This document shows, piece after piece, positions 46,143 to 54,909 of a stretch of DNA of 64,000 nucleotides. Source of the stretch: Dokdonella immobilis. Its GTDB lineage: Bacteria > Pseudomonadota > Gammaproteobacteria > Xanthomonadales > Rhodanobacteraceae. Position numbers and translations under genes: made by a program. The stretch lies in the NCBI RefSeq assembly GCF_900115085.1, contig NZ_FOVF01000004.1:62001-126000 (forward strand), written 5' to 3'. The notes beneath the pieces were generated by a model that ran no database searches, was not told where the DNA came from, and saw only the letters and a list, made by a program, of their open reading frames with translations. The first letter of the stretch is position 1, and each line of letters starts with the position of its first letter.

Positions 46143-48797
46143 TCAGCGCTTGCTGTCGGCGTGCGTCGCCGAGACGACTGCCGCCAGCTCGTGCGTGCGC
46201 GGGTGTTCGGTGCCATAGACACGCCGGTAGACCGCCAGCGCATCGTGACGAAACGCGAGCGCGCGCTCCGTCGCGCCGCCCGCGTCCTCGATGTCGGCGA
46301 GCAGGCGGTCGATCTCGGCGAGCGTGACGCTGGCGGCGGACTTGCCGGCGAGCAATCGGGCCCGGGCCGCCCGGGCCTCGGCCTCGCCCTCGTCGCGACG
46401 GCCGCTGCGTGCCAGTGCCGCGCCGTGCGCGGCCCCGGCCAGATCGAGATGGCCGTCCGCGCCGGCCGGTCCAGCCAGCTCGCCAATCGCCGCCTGCAGG
46501 GTTGCGAGGGCCTGAGGACGATCGAGCGCGAGTTCGACGCGACCGAGCATGAGGGTCACCTGGCCGCGCATCGGATGCGCGGCCGCGTCCATGATCCGGT
46601 GCGCCTCCTCAAGCGCGGCGAGCGCCGCGTCATCGTCGCCGCCCTCGTGCAGCGCCACCCCGAGCGAGGTCAGCACGATGCCGAGCATCGGCGCATCGGG
46701 TGCAAGCGTCGCTCGCGCGCGCTGGACCGCATCGCGGAGCGTGGCGATTCCGGCCTCGGCGTGTCCGGCGAAGGCCTGGGCCAGGCCGAGCGTGTTCTCG
46801 ATGTAGATGCGACGCGCATGATCGGGCCCGAGCCTGCGCACGAGCAGGTCGTCCGCGCGCATGGCCAACGATTCGGCTTCCGCATAACGCTCGAGTGCGC
46901 CGTCGTCGGTGGCGATGTTCATGAGATCGGTGGCGACATCCGGACCGTCGGCGCCCTGCAGGGCCTCGCGCTCTCCGAGGATGCGCCGGTGCAGTTCGAG
47001 CGCATGCGCATGATCGCCGACCTGGTTGTCGAGCCGGGCCAGCGCGACCAGCAGTTCGATGCGCGCGTTGCGATAGTCCGGCCCGGCGTCGCGCAAGAGC
47101 GGCTCGGCCTCGGTGAAGTCTGCGCGCGCAGCGGCGATGTCGCCGAGTTCACGCTTGACGTAGCCGAGTTCGACCAGCGCGTTGCCGAGTATCGGCGAAC
47201 GATCGCCGAAGTTGCGTCGCAGCTCGGCGACGTTGGTCTCGAGGATGGCCACCGATTTCGCGTTGTCGCCGATCTGGCGCAAGCCGAGCGCGATCACGCT
47301 GCGCAGTTCGGCCTGCATGTCGGGCGCGTCGGCGAAATCGTGCTCGACACGATCGAGTGCGGCGGCCAGCAGGTTGCCGGTCTGGCCCTGCCCGCCACGA
47401 CTGGCCGAGAACGGATTGACGTCGCGGATCAGGTTGACGAGGAACGTGCGGCTGCGCTCGGAGCGCTCCGCTTCGAGGCGTGCGACATGCGCCTGCCATG
47501 AGACGAGCAGGATACCGGCGGCGAGGCCGAGGATCGCCAGGATCGAAACCGCGACGCCGACGCGGTGACGACGGGCGAACTTGCGGCTGCGGTAGGCCAG
47601 CGAATCGGGTCGTGCGAGGATCGGACGGTTCTCGCGGTAGCGGTGGATGTCCTCGGCCAGCGCGGCCACCGAGGCATAGCGCTCGGTTGGCTGCTTCTTC
47701 AGTGCGCGCGCGACGATCGTCTCCAGTTCGCCGCGCAGGGCGCGTCGCCATTCGGCCGGCGTGGACGAACGCGCCTCGGCACGCGCCGTGGCGACCTCGC
47801 CGGCGCCGCCGGTCGCGCCCGACAGTCGCCGAGGTTCGCCCTCGAGGATCGCGCGCGCCCACTGCGCCGGCGACGAGCCACGATCGGCATACGGCCCTTC
47901 CCCGGCCAGCAGGACGTAGAGCAGCACGCCAAGCGAATAGACGTCGCTGGCCACCGTGATCGCCGCATTCTCGATCTGTTCGGGCGACGCGTATTCGGGT
48001 GTCAGGGCGACACCGTCGGCGAGCGTCAGCTCGGTCTGCTCGGGTGCATCGCGATCGTCCTCGAGCAGCTTGGCCACGCCGAAGTCGAGAAGCTTGACCT
48101 CGCCGTCGTCCTGCACGAGCACGTTCGACGGCTTGAGATCGCGGTGCACGACGAGGTGCGAGTGCGCATAGGAGACCGCGGCACAGACCTGCTCGAACAG
48201 GCCGAGCCGTCTGTCGATCGACAGCCGGTGGCGATCGGCCCAGGCATCGATGCGCTCGCCCTCGATCCATTCGAGGACCAGATAGCGTTGCCCGCGTTCG
48301 CTCTCGCCGGCATCGAGCAGGCGTGCGATGTGATCGTGTGCGAGCCGGGCAAGGATGCGCCCTTCGCGCTGGAATCGTCGGCGTGCCGGCGCACCCTCGT
48401 TCGAACCCCGCAGCAGCTTGATAGCCGCATGGGCGTGGTACTGCCCGTCGACGCGTTCAGCCAGCCAGACCTCGCCCATGCCGCCGCGCCCGAGCAGGCT
48501 CACGAGTCGCCACGGCCCCATGTGCTCGCCAGCACGATCCACGCCCTGGCCCTCGTTTGGCTCCGCATGCAGGCGCCGGATCGCGGTCCCTTCCATGAAC
48601 TGCGCCGCGGCGCCGCCACGGTCGGCGCGCACGAGCGCGTCGACGCGTTCGTACAGCTGCGGATCGATCGCGCGCAGGCGCTCCATGAAGCCGGCGCGCG
48701 CGCCCGTGTCCTCGATCTGCATCCATGCCTCGAATTGGCGCATCGCCTCGCGCGTGCGGTCCAGCCGCTCGCCATCCCTGTTCCGCTCTTCGCCCAT
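46143..48797 (-). CDS. Membrane Ser/Thr protein kinase with TPR sensor region (second)
   Basis: This 884-residue kinase has the same layout as the one at 26.7 kb. The N-terminal region is about 95 residues; the kinase domain (about 96-390) has GRGGMGEVWLAE, Lys127 (AAIK), HRDLKPSN (218-225), DFG (238-240) and SPEQ. One membrane helix lies at about 413-433. A helical TPR-like region (about 450-870) follows. The ATG at 48797 has GGAGGA seven bases upstream. The related ECF sigma gene lies 118 bp upstream, so the pair is less tightly coupled than the first. The sensor regions of the two kinases differ strongly, implying different signals. Confidence 0.92.
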   Translation of the reverse strand: MGEERNRDGERLDRTREAMRQFEAWMQIEDTGARAGFMERLRAIDPQLYERVDALVRADRGGAAAQFMEGTAIRRLHAEPNEGQGVDRAGEHMGPWRLVSLLGRGGMGEVWLAERVDGQYHAHAAIKLLRGSNEGAPARRRFQREGRILARLAHDHIARLLDAGESERGQRYLVLEWIEGERIDAWADRHRLSIDRRLGLFEQVCAAVSYAHSHLVVHRDLKPSNVLVQDDGEVKLLDFGVAKLLEDDRDAPEQTELTLADGVALTPEYASPEQIENAAITVASDVYSLGVLLYVLLAGEGPYADRGSSPAQWARAILEGEPRRLSGATGGAGEVATARAEARSSTPAEWRRALRGELETIVARALKKQPTERYASVAALAEDIHRYRENRPILARPDSLAYRSRKFARRHRVGVAVSILAILGLAAGILLVSWQAHVARLEAERSERSRTFLVNLIRDVNPFSASRGGQGQTGNLLAAALDRVEHDFADAPDMQAELRSVIALGLRQIGDNAKSVAILETNVAELRRNFGDRSPILGNALVELGYVKRELGDIAAARADFTEAEPLLRDAGPDYRNARIELLVALARLDNQVGDHAHALELHRRILGEREALQGADGPDVATDLMNIATDDGALERYAEAESLAMRADDLLVRRLGPDHARRIYIENTLGLAQAFAGHAEAGIATLRDAVQRARATLAPDAPMLGIVLTSLGVALHEGGDDDAALAALEEAHRIMDAAAHPMRGQVTLMLGRVELALDRPQALATLQAAIGELAGPAGADGHLDLAGAAHGAALARSGRRDEGEAEARAARARLLAGKSAASVTLAEIDRLLADIEDAGGATERALAFRHDALAVYRRVYGTEHPRTHELAAVVSATHADSKR

Positions 48798-48915
48798 GCG
48801 TGGATCCTCCCCGATCACGAGCGACCTGGCGCGCCCGACACCCGCGCATCGGCATCGATGCGCCTCCCTGCAGCGACAGACGGATTCGAGGGTCGCGTCC
48901 GGATCATGATCCTGC

Positions 48916-49467
48916 TCAGGCCGAGACGATGTAGTCGAAGAGGAATGCTCGCGCACGCCGCCAGTCGCGCTTCACCGTGGCGATCGAAATCTCCAGCACA
49001 TCAGCGACCGTCTCCTCGGTCAGTCCGCCGAAATAACGGAGTTCCACGACCTGGTGGGCGCGCGGGTCCGCCGATTCCAGCGCCAGCATGGCCTCGTCGA
49101 TGGCAGGCAGCAGGCTTTCATCGGCGAGCAGGTCGGCCAGGGTGTCGCCCAGCGGCTGCAACGCTTCGCCCCCGCCGCGCTTCTGCGCGCCGCGCTCGCG
49201 CACATGGTCGACAATGACGCTGCGCATGACCTTGGATGCGTACGCATAGAACACGCGCCGGTTCCGGTCCGGCAGGTTCGAACCCTCGGGCAGACGCAGA
49301 TAGGCTTCATGCAACAGGCCGCCGGGGTCGAGCGAAATCGTTCCGGCCTGGGCCAGGTGACTTCTGGCCAGGCGCATCAGCTCCGGGTAGAGAAGCCGGA
49401 ACAGCGGTTCGCGCGCCGCATCATCGCCGGCGGCCGCACGCTGCAGCAACTGGGTGACCTCATGCAT
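48916..49467 (-). CDS. ECF-type RNA polymerase sigma factor, kinase-linked (second)
   Basis: This 183-residue sigma-70 family protein has region 2 at about 20-90 (PGGLLHEAYLRLPEGSNLPD, RVFYAYASKVMRSVIVDHVR), the subgroup marker RERGAQKRGGGEALQPL, and region 4 at about 128-178 (RYFGGLTEETVADVLEISIA). Like the first kinase-linked sigma it lacks an anti-sigma neighbour. It differs clearly from the first copy, so the two pairs are old paralogues or separate acquisitions. Confidence 0.9.
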   Translation of the reverse strand: MHEVTQLLQRAAAGDDAAREPLFRLLYPELMRLARSHLAQAGTISLDPGGLLHEAYLRLPEGSNLPDRNRRVFYAYASKVMRSVIVDHVRERGAQKRGGGEALQPLGDTLADLLADESLLPAIDEAMLALESADPRAHQVVELRYFGGLTEETVADVLEISIATVKRDWRRARAFLFDYIVSA

Positions 49468-49690
49468 CGCGTACTACCTTCCGGACCACGGACTCCGTGC
49501 CGATGATCGCACTCCGCGGGCCCGAATGCAGGCACTGCGAGCACCACGCGCTGACCTGCCCGACCACGTTCCGCCATGGCTGGGCCGCACCGGCGCGACT
49601 TCCGCCTCGGGCCTGCAGCGCAGGCACGGGAAAAATAGTGCACAATGAACCATCGGGATGGCAGGACCCGCCCGTGCAGGGAGCCGTTTC

Positions 49691-49870
49691 ATGCGCACCG
49701 AAGCCCGCAGTATACTGAGCCAGATCCGGGCCCTGACCCGTCTGGAAGCCTGGATCCGCAGTGCCAAGGCGGAACTGGACCACGCACCCGACGACGCATT
49801 GCTCGCCGAATTCATCCGGCTCAACGAGCAATTGCTGATTGAGGAACGCGAGAAGCTGCTCGCGGCCTGA
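49691..49870 (+). CDS. Small protein, 59-residue family, copy 2
   Basis: These 59 residues begin MRTEARSILSQIRALTRLEA and end EQLLIEEREKLLAA. It is identical to copy 1 at 42 of 59 positions by direct count. AGGGAG lies nine bases before the ATG. It is followed 110 bp later by copy 3 in the same orientation, forming a tandem pair. It is predicted soluble and helical. The family was not recognised. Confidence 0.75.
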   Translation: MRTEARSILSQIRALTRLEAWIRSAKAELDHAPDDALLAEFIRLNEQLLIEEREKLLAA

Positions 49871-49980
49871 AAGGCATGTCGGGCATGCGGTGCCGGCGGA
49901 GAGATCCGATCGCCGCGCCTGTGCACGGGCAAAGGAGCTCCCACCAGACTCGTGAAACCGCCCTTCCGGGATCGATAGCC

Positions 49981-50160
49981 ATGCGACAAGAAGCGATACA
50001 GACCCTCAATCAGATTCGGCGCCTGACCCGGCTCGAAGCCCTGATCCGCTGCGCCCGCGCCGAACTGGCCAGCATCCCCAGCGACGAGCGCCTGGCCGAT
50101 TTCATCCGCACCAATGAAGCGCTTCTGAAGGCCGAGCGCGAAAAGCTGCTCGCCGCCTGA
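49981..50160 (+). CDS. Small protein, 59-residue family, copy 3
   Basis: This third paralogue, again exactly 59 residues, begins MRQEAIQTLNQIRRLTRLEA and ends EALLKAEREKLLAA. It shares the CARAELAS block with copy 1 more closely than with copy 2. No strong ribosome binding site is evident (GGGATCG lies about nine bases upstream). The frame stays open upstream to 49876, but similarity among the copies begins at this ATG. The upstream spacers of the three copies do not look alike, so selection appears to act on the protein. Confidence 0.75.
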   Translation: MRQEAIQTLNQIRRLTRLEALIRCARAELASIPSDERLADFIRTNEALLKAEREKLLAA

Positions 50161-50296
50161 ATTCCCCGCCGCGGCCTGCTCTGGAGCGCCGCTTCCTGCA
50201 GAGGCTTCGCAGGACGAAGCAGGCCGACGCATGCGCCTCTGCCCCCAACCGAACGGGGCTGACGCCGAAGCCGATTTCCGCAGACCGGAAATACGA

Positions 50297-50329
50297 ACGC
50301 CCCCGCCGAGGGAGGGGCGGCGGGGGCGT
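50297..50329 (-). terminator. Probable terminator of the fasciclin gene
   Basis: ACGCCCCCGCC and GGCGGGGGCGT form an 11-bp perfect stem about 40 bp beyond the fasciclin stop codon. The bases that follow on the minus strand (TCGTATTTCC) are only mildly T-rich, so efficiency is uncertain. Confidence 0.6.
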
Positions 50330-50370
50330 AAGGTCGAGCCTGTGATCAATCCGCTCGACAGGACCTGGGC

Positions 50371-50865
50371 TTACTCCTTCGGGAGCAGCACGGTATCGAT
50401 GACGTGGATGACGCCGTTGGAGGCTTCGACGTCGGCCGTGGTGACCGTGGCGTTGTCGACCATGACCTTGCCGTCGACGACCTTGATCGCGACGGACTGG
50501 CCGTTGACCGTCTTGGCGCTGTCGAGCTTGACCACGTCGGCCGCCTTCACGTTACCGGCGACGACGTGGTAGGTCAGGATCGCGGTCAGCTTGGGCTTGT
50601 CCTTGAGCAGGCCCTCGACCGTGCCGGCCGGCAACTTGGCGAACGCCGCGTCGGTCGGCGCAAACACGGTGAACGGGCCGGGGCCCTTGAGCGTGTCGAC
50701 CAGGCCGGCCGCTTCGAGCGCGGTGGCGAGGGTCTTGAACGAACCGGCAGCGACGGCGGTGTCGACGATGTCCTTCTTGGTGTCCATTTTGTTCATGTCT
50801 CCAGCGAATGCAGTCATTGGCGCAGCGGCGACCGCCGCGGCGAGGATCAGGGAGGTGAGATTCAT
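50371..50865 (-). CDS. Secreted fasciclin (FAS1) domain protein
   Basis: These 164 residues have a signal peptide ([16 protein letters not shown]) followed by a single FAS1 domain: [37 protein letters not shown] (H1-type box), [16 protein letters not shown] and [15 protein letters not shown] (H2-type box). The conserved YHVV is present. TGGAGT lies seven bases before the ATG. It is divergent from a B12-binding MerR regulator, the usual clue for control by that regulator. Bacterial FAS1 proteins are adhesion-type secreted proteins; this one's partner is unknown. Confidence 0.92.
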   Translation of the reverse strand: MNLTSLILAAAVAAAPMTAFAGDMNKMDTKKDIVDTAVAAGSFKTLATALEAAGLVDTLKGPGPFTVFAPTDAAFAKLPAGTVEGLLKDKPKLTAILTYHVVAGNVKAADVVKLDSAKTVNGQSVAIKVVDGKVMVDNATVTTADVEASNGVIHVIDTVLLPKE

Positions 50866-50948
50866 GGTCGTACTCCAGTGGGGGTGGGGAAGAGAGCAAT
50901 GAACGGTGTCTAGCGTTTGTCCATGTATTGGGGAGCGTTCATGGAGCC

Positions 50949-51024
50949 TGTACACTACATGTCCAACTATTTGGTGTCAACATCGCCAATTTACTTGGAC
51001 AAGTTTCGTTAATATCTGGACAAG
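50949..51024. promoter_or_regulatory. Cluster of TGGACA/TGTCCA half-sites upstream of the MerR regulator
   Basis: Direct repeats CTTGGACAAG (50994-51003) and TCTGGACAAG (51015-51024) are 21 bp apart, two helical turns. An inverted TGTCCA is at 50960-50965 and TGTACA at 50949-50954. The region is AT-rich for this genome and includes TTAATAT at 51009-51015. It lies between the fasciclin and regulator genes and is a good candidate operator for the regulator. Confidence 0.55.
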
Positions 51025-51050
51025 AACCCGTCGGCTGCCTACCATTAGCC

Positions 51051-52019
51051 ATGCCTGATCCAATACCCGCCTTTCATTCGGTCCGCGTCGCGTCGCGTCG
51101 CACCGGCCTCAGCCCGGACCTGCTGCGGGCCTGGGAAAAGCGGTATCACGCCGTGGCGCCAGCGCGCACGGCAGGCGGACAGCGCAACTACACCGATGCG
51201 GACATCGAGCGCCTGAAGCTGCTGGCCCAGGCGGTCGCGGCCGGCCGCCAGATCGGCCAGGTGGCCGGACTCTCCGAAACCGAATTGCGCAGCCTGGTCG
51301 CCGCCGATGCGCCGCAAGGCAACTCGCCCGAACCGGCCGATTCGAACGACGCGGTCGCCACCGCCCTGCTCTCCGGTGCATTGGCGGCGGCCGAGGATTT
51401 CAATGCCTCGACGCTCGAGGCGGCCTTGCGCACCGCGGCGCTGCGCCTGCCTTCCGACCAGGTGCTCGACCGCGTGTTCGGCCCCCTGCTGCTGGCCATC
51501 GGCACGCGCTGGCACGAGGGCACGTTTCCCCCGGCGAACGGGCATCTGGCCACCACCGTCATCCGCCGCGTGCTCAACTGGATGACCGATTTCCCGCTCG
51601 TCGCCGACGATGCGCCGCGCATCGTGGTCGGCACACCGGCCTTCCAGATGCACGATCTCGGCGCGATGCTGGCGGCCACGGCGGCGGCCAGCAATGGCTG
51701 GCGCGTGACTTTTCTCGGTGCCAGCCTGCCGGCGGAAGAACTGATCCGGGCCGCGCGCATGGCCGACGCCGATGCGGTGGCCCTCTCGATCGTGCATCCG
51801 ACCGACGACGTCCGCGTCGCCAGCGAGATGCGCGCGCTGCGCGCCGGCTTGCCCGATCGGGTCGCGCTGGTCGTCGGCGGTGCCGGCGCTGGCGCCTATG
51901 CCGGGGTGCTCGACGAAATCGGTGCGCGGCGACTGCCTTCGATCGCCTCCCTGCGCAGCTGGCTACGCGAGCGCCAGCAGCAGCCGGATACCGCGCTCGT
52001 TGCGGGGCATCCGGCCTGA
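51051..52019 (+). CDS. MerR-family regulator with cobalamin-binding domain (CarH/LitR-like)
   Basis: These 322 residues hold an N-terminal MerR helix-turn-helix (about 8-78: VRVASRRTGLSPDLLRAWEK, GGQRNYTDADIERLKLL), a four-helix B12-binding cap (about 100-185) and a Rossmann B12-binding domain (about 188-305: FQMHDLGAMLAATAAASNGW). In CarH, light-sensing adenosylcobalamin contacts W-x9-E-H and a later histidine; here Trp154 and His165 have the right spacing, but the Glu is Gly164. His201 fits the lower ligand. A light- or B12-responsive repressor is likely but unproven. The ATG at 51051 is the natural start of the MerR domain. Confidence 0.85.
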   Translation: MPDPIPAFHSVRVASRRTGLSPDLLRAWEKRYHAVAPARTAGGQRNYTDADIERLKLLAQAVAAGRQIGQVAGLSETELRSLVAADAPQGNSPEPADSNDAVATALLSGALAAAEDFNASTLEAALRTAALRLPSDQVLDRVFGPLLLAIGTRWHEGTFPPANGHLATTVIRRVLNWMTDFPLVADDAPRIVVGTPAFQMHDLGAMLAATAAASNGWRVTFLGASLPAEELIRAARMADADAVALSIVHPTDDVRVASEMRALRAGLPDRVALVVGGAGAGAYAGVLDEIGARRLPSIASLRSWLRERQQQPDTALVAGHPA

Positions 52020-52059
52020 CCGGGTCATCGCAGCCGGCCGGATTTCCGCCAGCGGTTCC

Positions 52060-52463
52060 TCAGCCTGCGCCGGCTGATCGCTCCAGGGTCTGCCTGGCCA
52101 CGGCGAGTCCCTGTGCTCGATCATGCCGGCCACGGTCCCGGCCATCGTGTCGGGCAGCAGGTCGGCGATCCAGACGAACCGGCAGACATTTCGCCCGGCG
52201 CCGAAGATCTGCGCCGATGCACTGTAATGGCGCAACGGCGGATCGACGATGGCCCAGGCCAGGCGGCGCTCCTCGTCGTCGATATCGAGAATCAGCTCGC
52301 GTCTGACCTGCCGAAGGTGACTATCCGGGCACCCGGTTCAAGTCGCGTATCGACGACGAACCCGGGCACGAGTCGGCTATGCAAGGCCCCGACATCCCGC
52401 ACCGCATCCCAGACCCGAGCGGCCGGCGCCCGGATCAGGACTTCCCTGCGGACGGACGCCATG
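52060..52463 (-). pseudogene. SRPBCC family gene broken by two frameshifts
   Basis: From the ATG at 52463 the frame reads MASVRREVLIRAPAARVWDA and continues to IVTFG, then hits an early stop. The homologous sequence resumes in a second frame (VRRELILDIDDEERRLAWAI) and runs through FVWIADLLPDTMAGTVAGMI to about 52117. After EHR, a third frame (LAVARQTLERSAGAG) gives the natural end and a stop at 52060-52062. The pieces together match a SRPBCC/polyketide-cyclase-like protein of about 134 residues. Two small indels (near 52305 and 52112) are needed, so it is a decayed gene or has sequencing errors. It is adjacent to the VOC gene (one base apart). Confidence 0.7.
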
Positions 52464-52464
52464 C

Positions 52465-52836
52465 TCAGGCCACCGGCGCCATGCAGACCGCTTCGACATT
52501 GTTGCCGTCGGGATCGATCAGGAACGCCGCATAGTAGGTCGGGCTGTAGTCGGCGCGCAGGCCCGGTGCGCCGTGGTCGCGGCCACCGGCGGCGAGCCCG
52601 GCCGCATGGAACGCGTCGACCGCGCGCCGGTCTCTCGCGCGAAAGCCGACGTGGACCGCATTGCCACCTTTACCGCCGCCGGCGTAAAGCCAGAGCGAGG
52701 GTGCCCCCTTCGGCCCGAGGCCGGCACTCGATTTGTCGTGCGAGTCGAGCACATGGCCCAGTGGCGACAGCGCAGCTTCGTAGAAGCGCACGCTTGCGTC
52801 GAGGTCACGCGTCTTGAATCCGATATGGTCGTACAT
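52465..52836 (-). CDS. VOC family (glyoxalase-like) protein
   Basis: These 123 residues form the paired beta-alpha-beta fold of the vicinal oxygen chelate family: MYDHIGFKTRDLDASVRFYE (metal His4), HVGFRARDRRAVDAFHAAGL, and the C-terminal DPDGNNVEAVC with the metal-binding glutamate. GGAGAG lies four bases before the ATG. The next gene downstream is the broken SRPBCC gene, with the AraC regulator upstream on the same strand, suggesting one small operon. The substrate is unknown. Confidence 0.88.
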   Translation of the reverse strand: MYDHIGFKTRDLDASVRFYEAALSPLGHVLDSHDKSSAGLGPKGAPSLWLYAGGGKGGNAVHVGFRARDRRAVDAFHAAGLAAGGRDHGAPGLRADYSPTYYAAFLIDPDGNNVEAVCMAPVA

Positions 52837-52872
52837 GGTCTCTCCGGTTCGGTGATGAATCCGGGAGAGAGA

Positions 52873-53718
52873 TTACGGAGCGGCGCGCGCTCCGACTTGG
52901 AGAAAATTGCGCTCGCCGCGCGCGGCCTGGCGAAAGCGTCGCGGCGACACCCCGGCGGCACGATGGAACGTGCGCACGAAATTCGACAGGTCGCCGAATC
53001 CCGAATCGAAGGCGATGTCGGTGACCGGCCGGTCGCCATCGGCGAGCTGCCGCGCCGCACGGCGCAGGCGCGCGCGGACGAGATACTGGTGCGGGGTCAC
53101 GCCGAGCACCTTGTTGAACACGCGCAGGAAGTGGAAAGGACTCAATCCTGCGTCGTCGGCGAGGTCCTCGAGGCGCACGGCTCCGGTCGCGTTCGCGTCG
53201 ATCCACAGTGCCGACTCGACTGCACGCCGCTGGTCACGGGCGCTCTCGTGCACGGGCGCGCGGCGCCGACCGGCCATCGTCTCGACGAAGCGCGCGGCCA
53301 GCAGCAGGCCGACTTCGTCGACGCCGAGATCGCTGCGTCCCGCGCACGCCGCCTGCGCGAGTTCACCGAGCACGACCAGACCCGGCAACGGCGCAACACT
53401 GCCGACTTGCCAGGCCCTCGACGAAGGTGCGAACGGCTCGACGGCCTCGGGCGAGAACTGGAACGAGAGGCATTCGTCGCCGCCGTCATGGTGGTCATGC
53501 GTGCAGCAGTATTCGTGGCCGGCATGGCCGATCATCAGCGAGCCGGCGACCAGGTCCGATCTCCGGCTGCCGATGCGACAGCCGAAGCTGCCCCGGCGCA
53601 CGTACGAAATCGAATGCCGTGCATGCTGCTCGGTAAACGGCCGATCGCTCGACGACGCCGTGCAACGGTAGTCGATGACGAGGACCGATTCATGATGCAG
53701 GATGGTCACGGCCGGCAT
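52873..53718 (-). CDS. AraC family transcriptional regulator
   Basis: This 281-residue regulator has an N-terminal cupin-type sensor domain (about 10-130, with [19 protein letters not shown], a His/Cys-rich loop that could hold metal) and a C-terminal AraC DNA-binding domain (about 170-270) with two helix-turn-helix motifs: [20 protein letters not shown] and [20 protein letters not shown]. It lies 36 bp upstream of the VOC gene on the same strand and probably controls that operon. The sensor ligand is unknown. Confidence 0.92.
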   Translation of the reverse strand: MPAVTILHHESVLVIDYRCTASSSDRPFTEQHARHSISYVRRGSFGCRIGSRRSDLVAGSLMIGHAGHEYCCTHDHHDGGDECLSFQFSPEAVEPFAPSSRAWQVGSVAPLPGLVVLGELAQAACAGRSDLGVDEVGLLLAARFVETMAGRRRAPVHESARDQRRAVESALWIDANATGAVRLEDLADDAGLSPFHFLRVFNKVLGVTPHQYLVRARLRRAARQLADGDRPVTDIAFDSGFGDLSNFVRTFHRAAGVSPRRFRQAARGERNFLQVGARAAP

Positions 53719-53864
53719 GGCGCATGGTAGCCCAGCGCAGGCGCGACGAATACGATCGCCCTGGCGGCGACCGAATGCCGCCCGGGCAGCGTTCGGATAG
53801 ACTGCGCAGGCGTACCCGGGCCCTCCGGAAGTCCACTCCGCAACCCTGCTCGAGGCCCATCGTC

Positions 53865-54719
53865 ATGCCAGTCGAATGCCGCGGAACCGGGCGCCTGCCG
53901 AGACTGCGGACGCGCGTGTTCTGCCTCGTTGCGATCTGGCTGGCGCCGATCCCGGCCTTGGCCGCGTCGACCGCCCCGGCCTATGTCGATCCGGTCTACC
54001 GCGATGCATTCGAAGCGTTCGCCTGTACGGCCGGCGACGATCCGCATCCAAACGAGGGCCTTTTCGAGGAACCGGGTGTCGGCGGATGCGCCGACGGCAT
54101 GGTTCCGGTCGCGTCGTTCTGCATCGACCGCTACGAAGCCGCCCTGCTCGACGTCACGATTCCGGCGGCACCGGTGGCATGGTCACCCTATCGCAACCCG
54201 GGAACGACAGCCGTGCGTGCGGTCTCGGCGCGTTTCGCGATCCCGCAGGGCACGATCAGCGGCGATCAGGCGGCTGCTGCATGCCAGGCCGCCGGCAAGC
54301 GCCTGTGCAGCAACAGCGAATGGCTGCGCGCCTGCCAGGGACCCGACATGCTGACCTTTCCCTACGGCAATACGCGCCTGCCCGGCGTCTGCAACGATGC
54401 GCGCTCGACGCATCCCGTCGCCGACTACTTCGGCACGCCTGGGCCGTGGACACCCGAACAACTGCAGCATCCGTGCATCAACCAGCAGTGGAATACGGTC
54501 GACCGCGCCGGCGCCAATGCGCAATGCGTCAGTGCGGAAGGGCCGTACGACATGATGGGCAATCTCAACGAATGGACGTCTGATCCGGCCGGCACCTACC
54601 GCGGCGGCTTCTATCTGGACACCCAGATCAATGGCAACGGATGCCTGTATCTGACCACCGCGCACGACACCGAGTATTTCGACTACAGCACCGGCTTCCG
54701 CTGCTGCGCGGATCCCTGA
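53865..54719 (+). CDS. Secreted FGE-sulfatase (SUMF1-type) domain protein
   Basis: This 284-residue protein has a signal peptide (FCLVAIWLAPIPALAA) and then a FGE-sulfatase fold: MVPVASFCIDRYEAAL, ISGDQAAAACQAAGKRLCSN, SEWLRACQG, YDMMGNLNEWTSDPAG and TGFRCCADP. The core motif EWLRACQGP and the GNLNEW block are typical of the family. Whether it can oxidise a sulphatase cysteine is doubtful, because the domain is used widely for other roles. Near the N-terminus, PVYRDAFEAFAC resembles the C-terminal tails of the two secreted proteins at 42.7-45.7 kb. The ATG at 53865 is the best start for a signal peptide. Confidence 0.8.
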   Translation: MPVECRGTGRLPRLRTRVFCLVAIWLAPIPALAASTAPAYVDPVYRDAFEAFACTAGDDPHPNEGLFEEPGVGGCADGMVPVASFCIDRYEAALLDVTIPAAPVAWSPYRNPGTTAVRAVSARFAIPQGTISGDQAAAACQAAGKRLCSNSEWLRACQGPDMLTFPYGNTRLPGVCNDARSTHPVADYFGTPGPWTPEQLQHPCINQQWNTVDRAGANAQCVSAEGPYDMMGNLNEWTSDPAGTYRGGFYLDTQINGNGCLYLTTAHDTEYFDYSTGFRCCADP

Positions 54720-54909
54720 AGGCGCCCTCGCACCGTCTCACTGCGCGATATCGGCTATTGCGCACGGTTCCTGGTCGACTCGACCGACTCGGTCATTTCG
54801 GGTGGGCAATGGAACGTGGTCGGCAACGTCGCCTTCCTTCTGATTTTCCTCGTCCCGGGCCTGCGCTTGCCCCGGGCGGCGCTGACGGCGACCACCCAGG
54901 CAGCCGGTT

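Noticed and set aside
54720-54909. Small gene between the FGE-like protein and the esterase
   Set aside because: The open frames are short, lack ribosome binding sites and show no family pattern, apart from a mildly hydrophobic stretch (NVAFLLIFLVPG).
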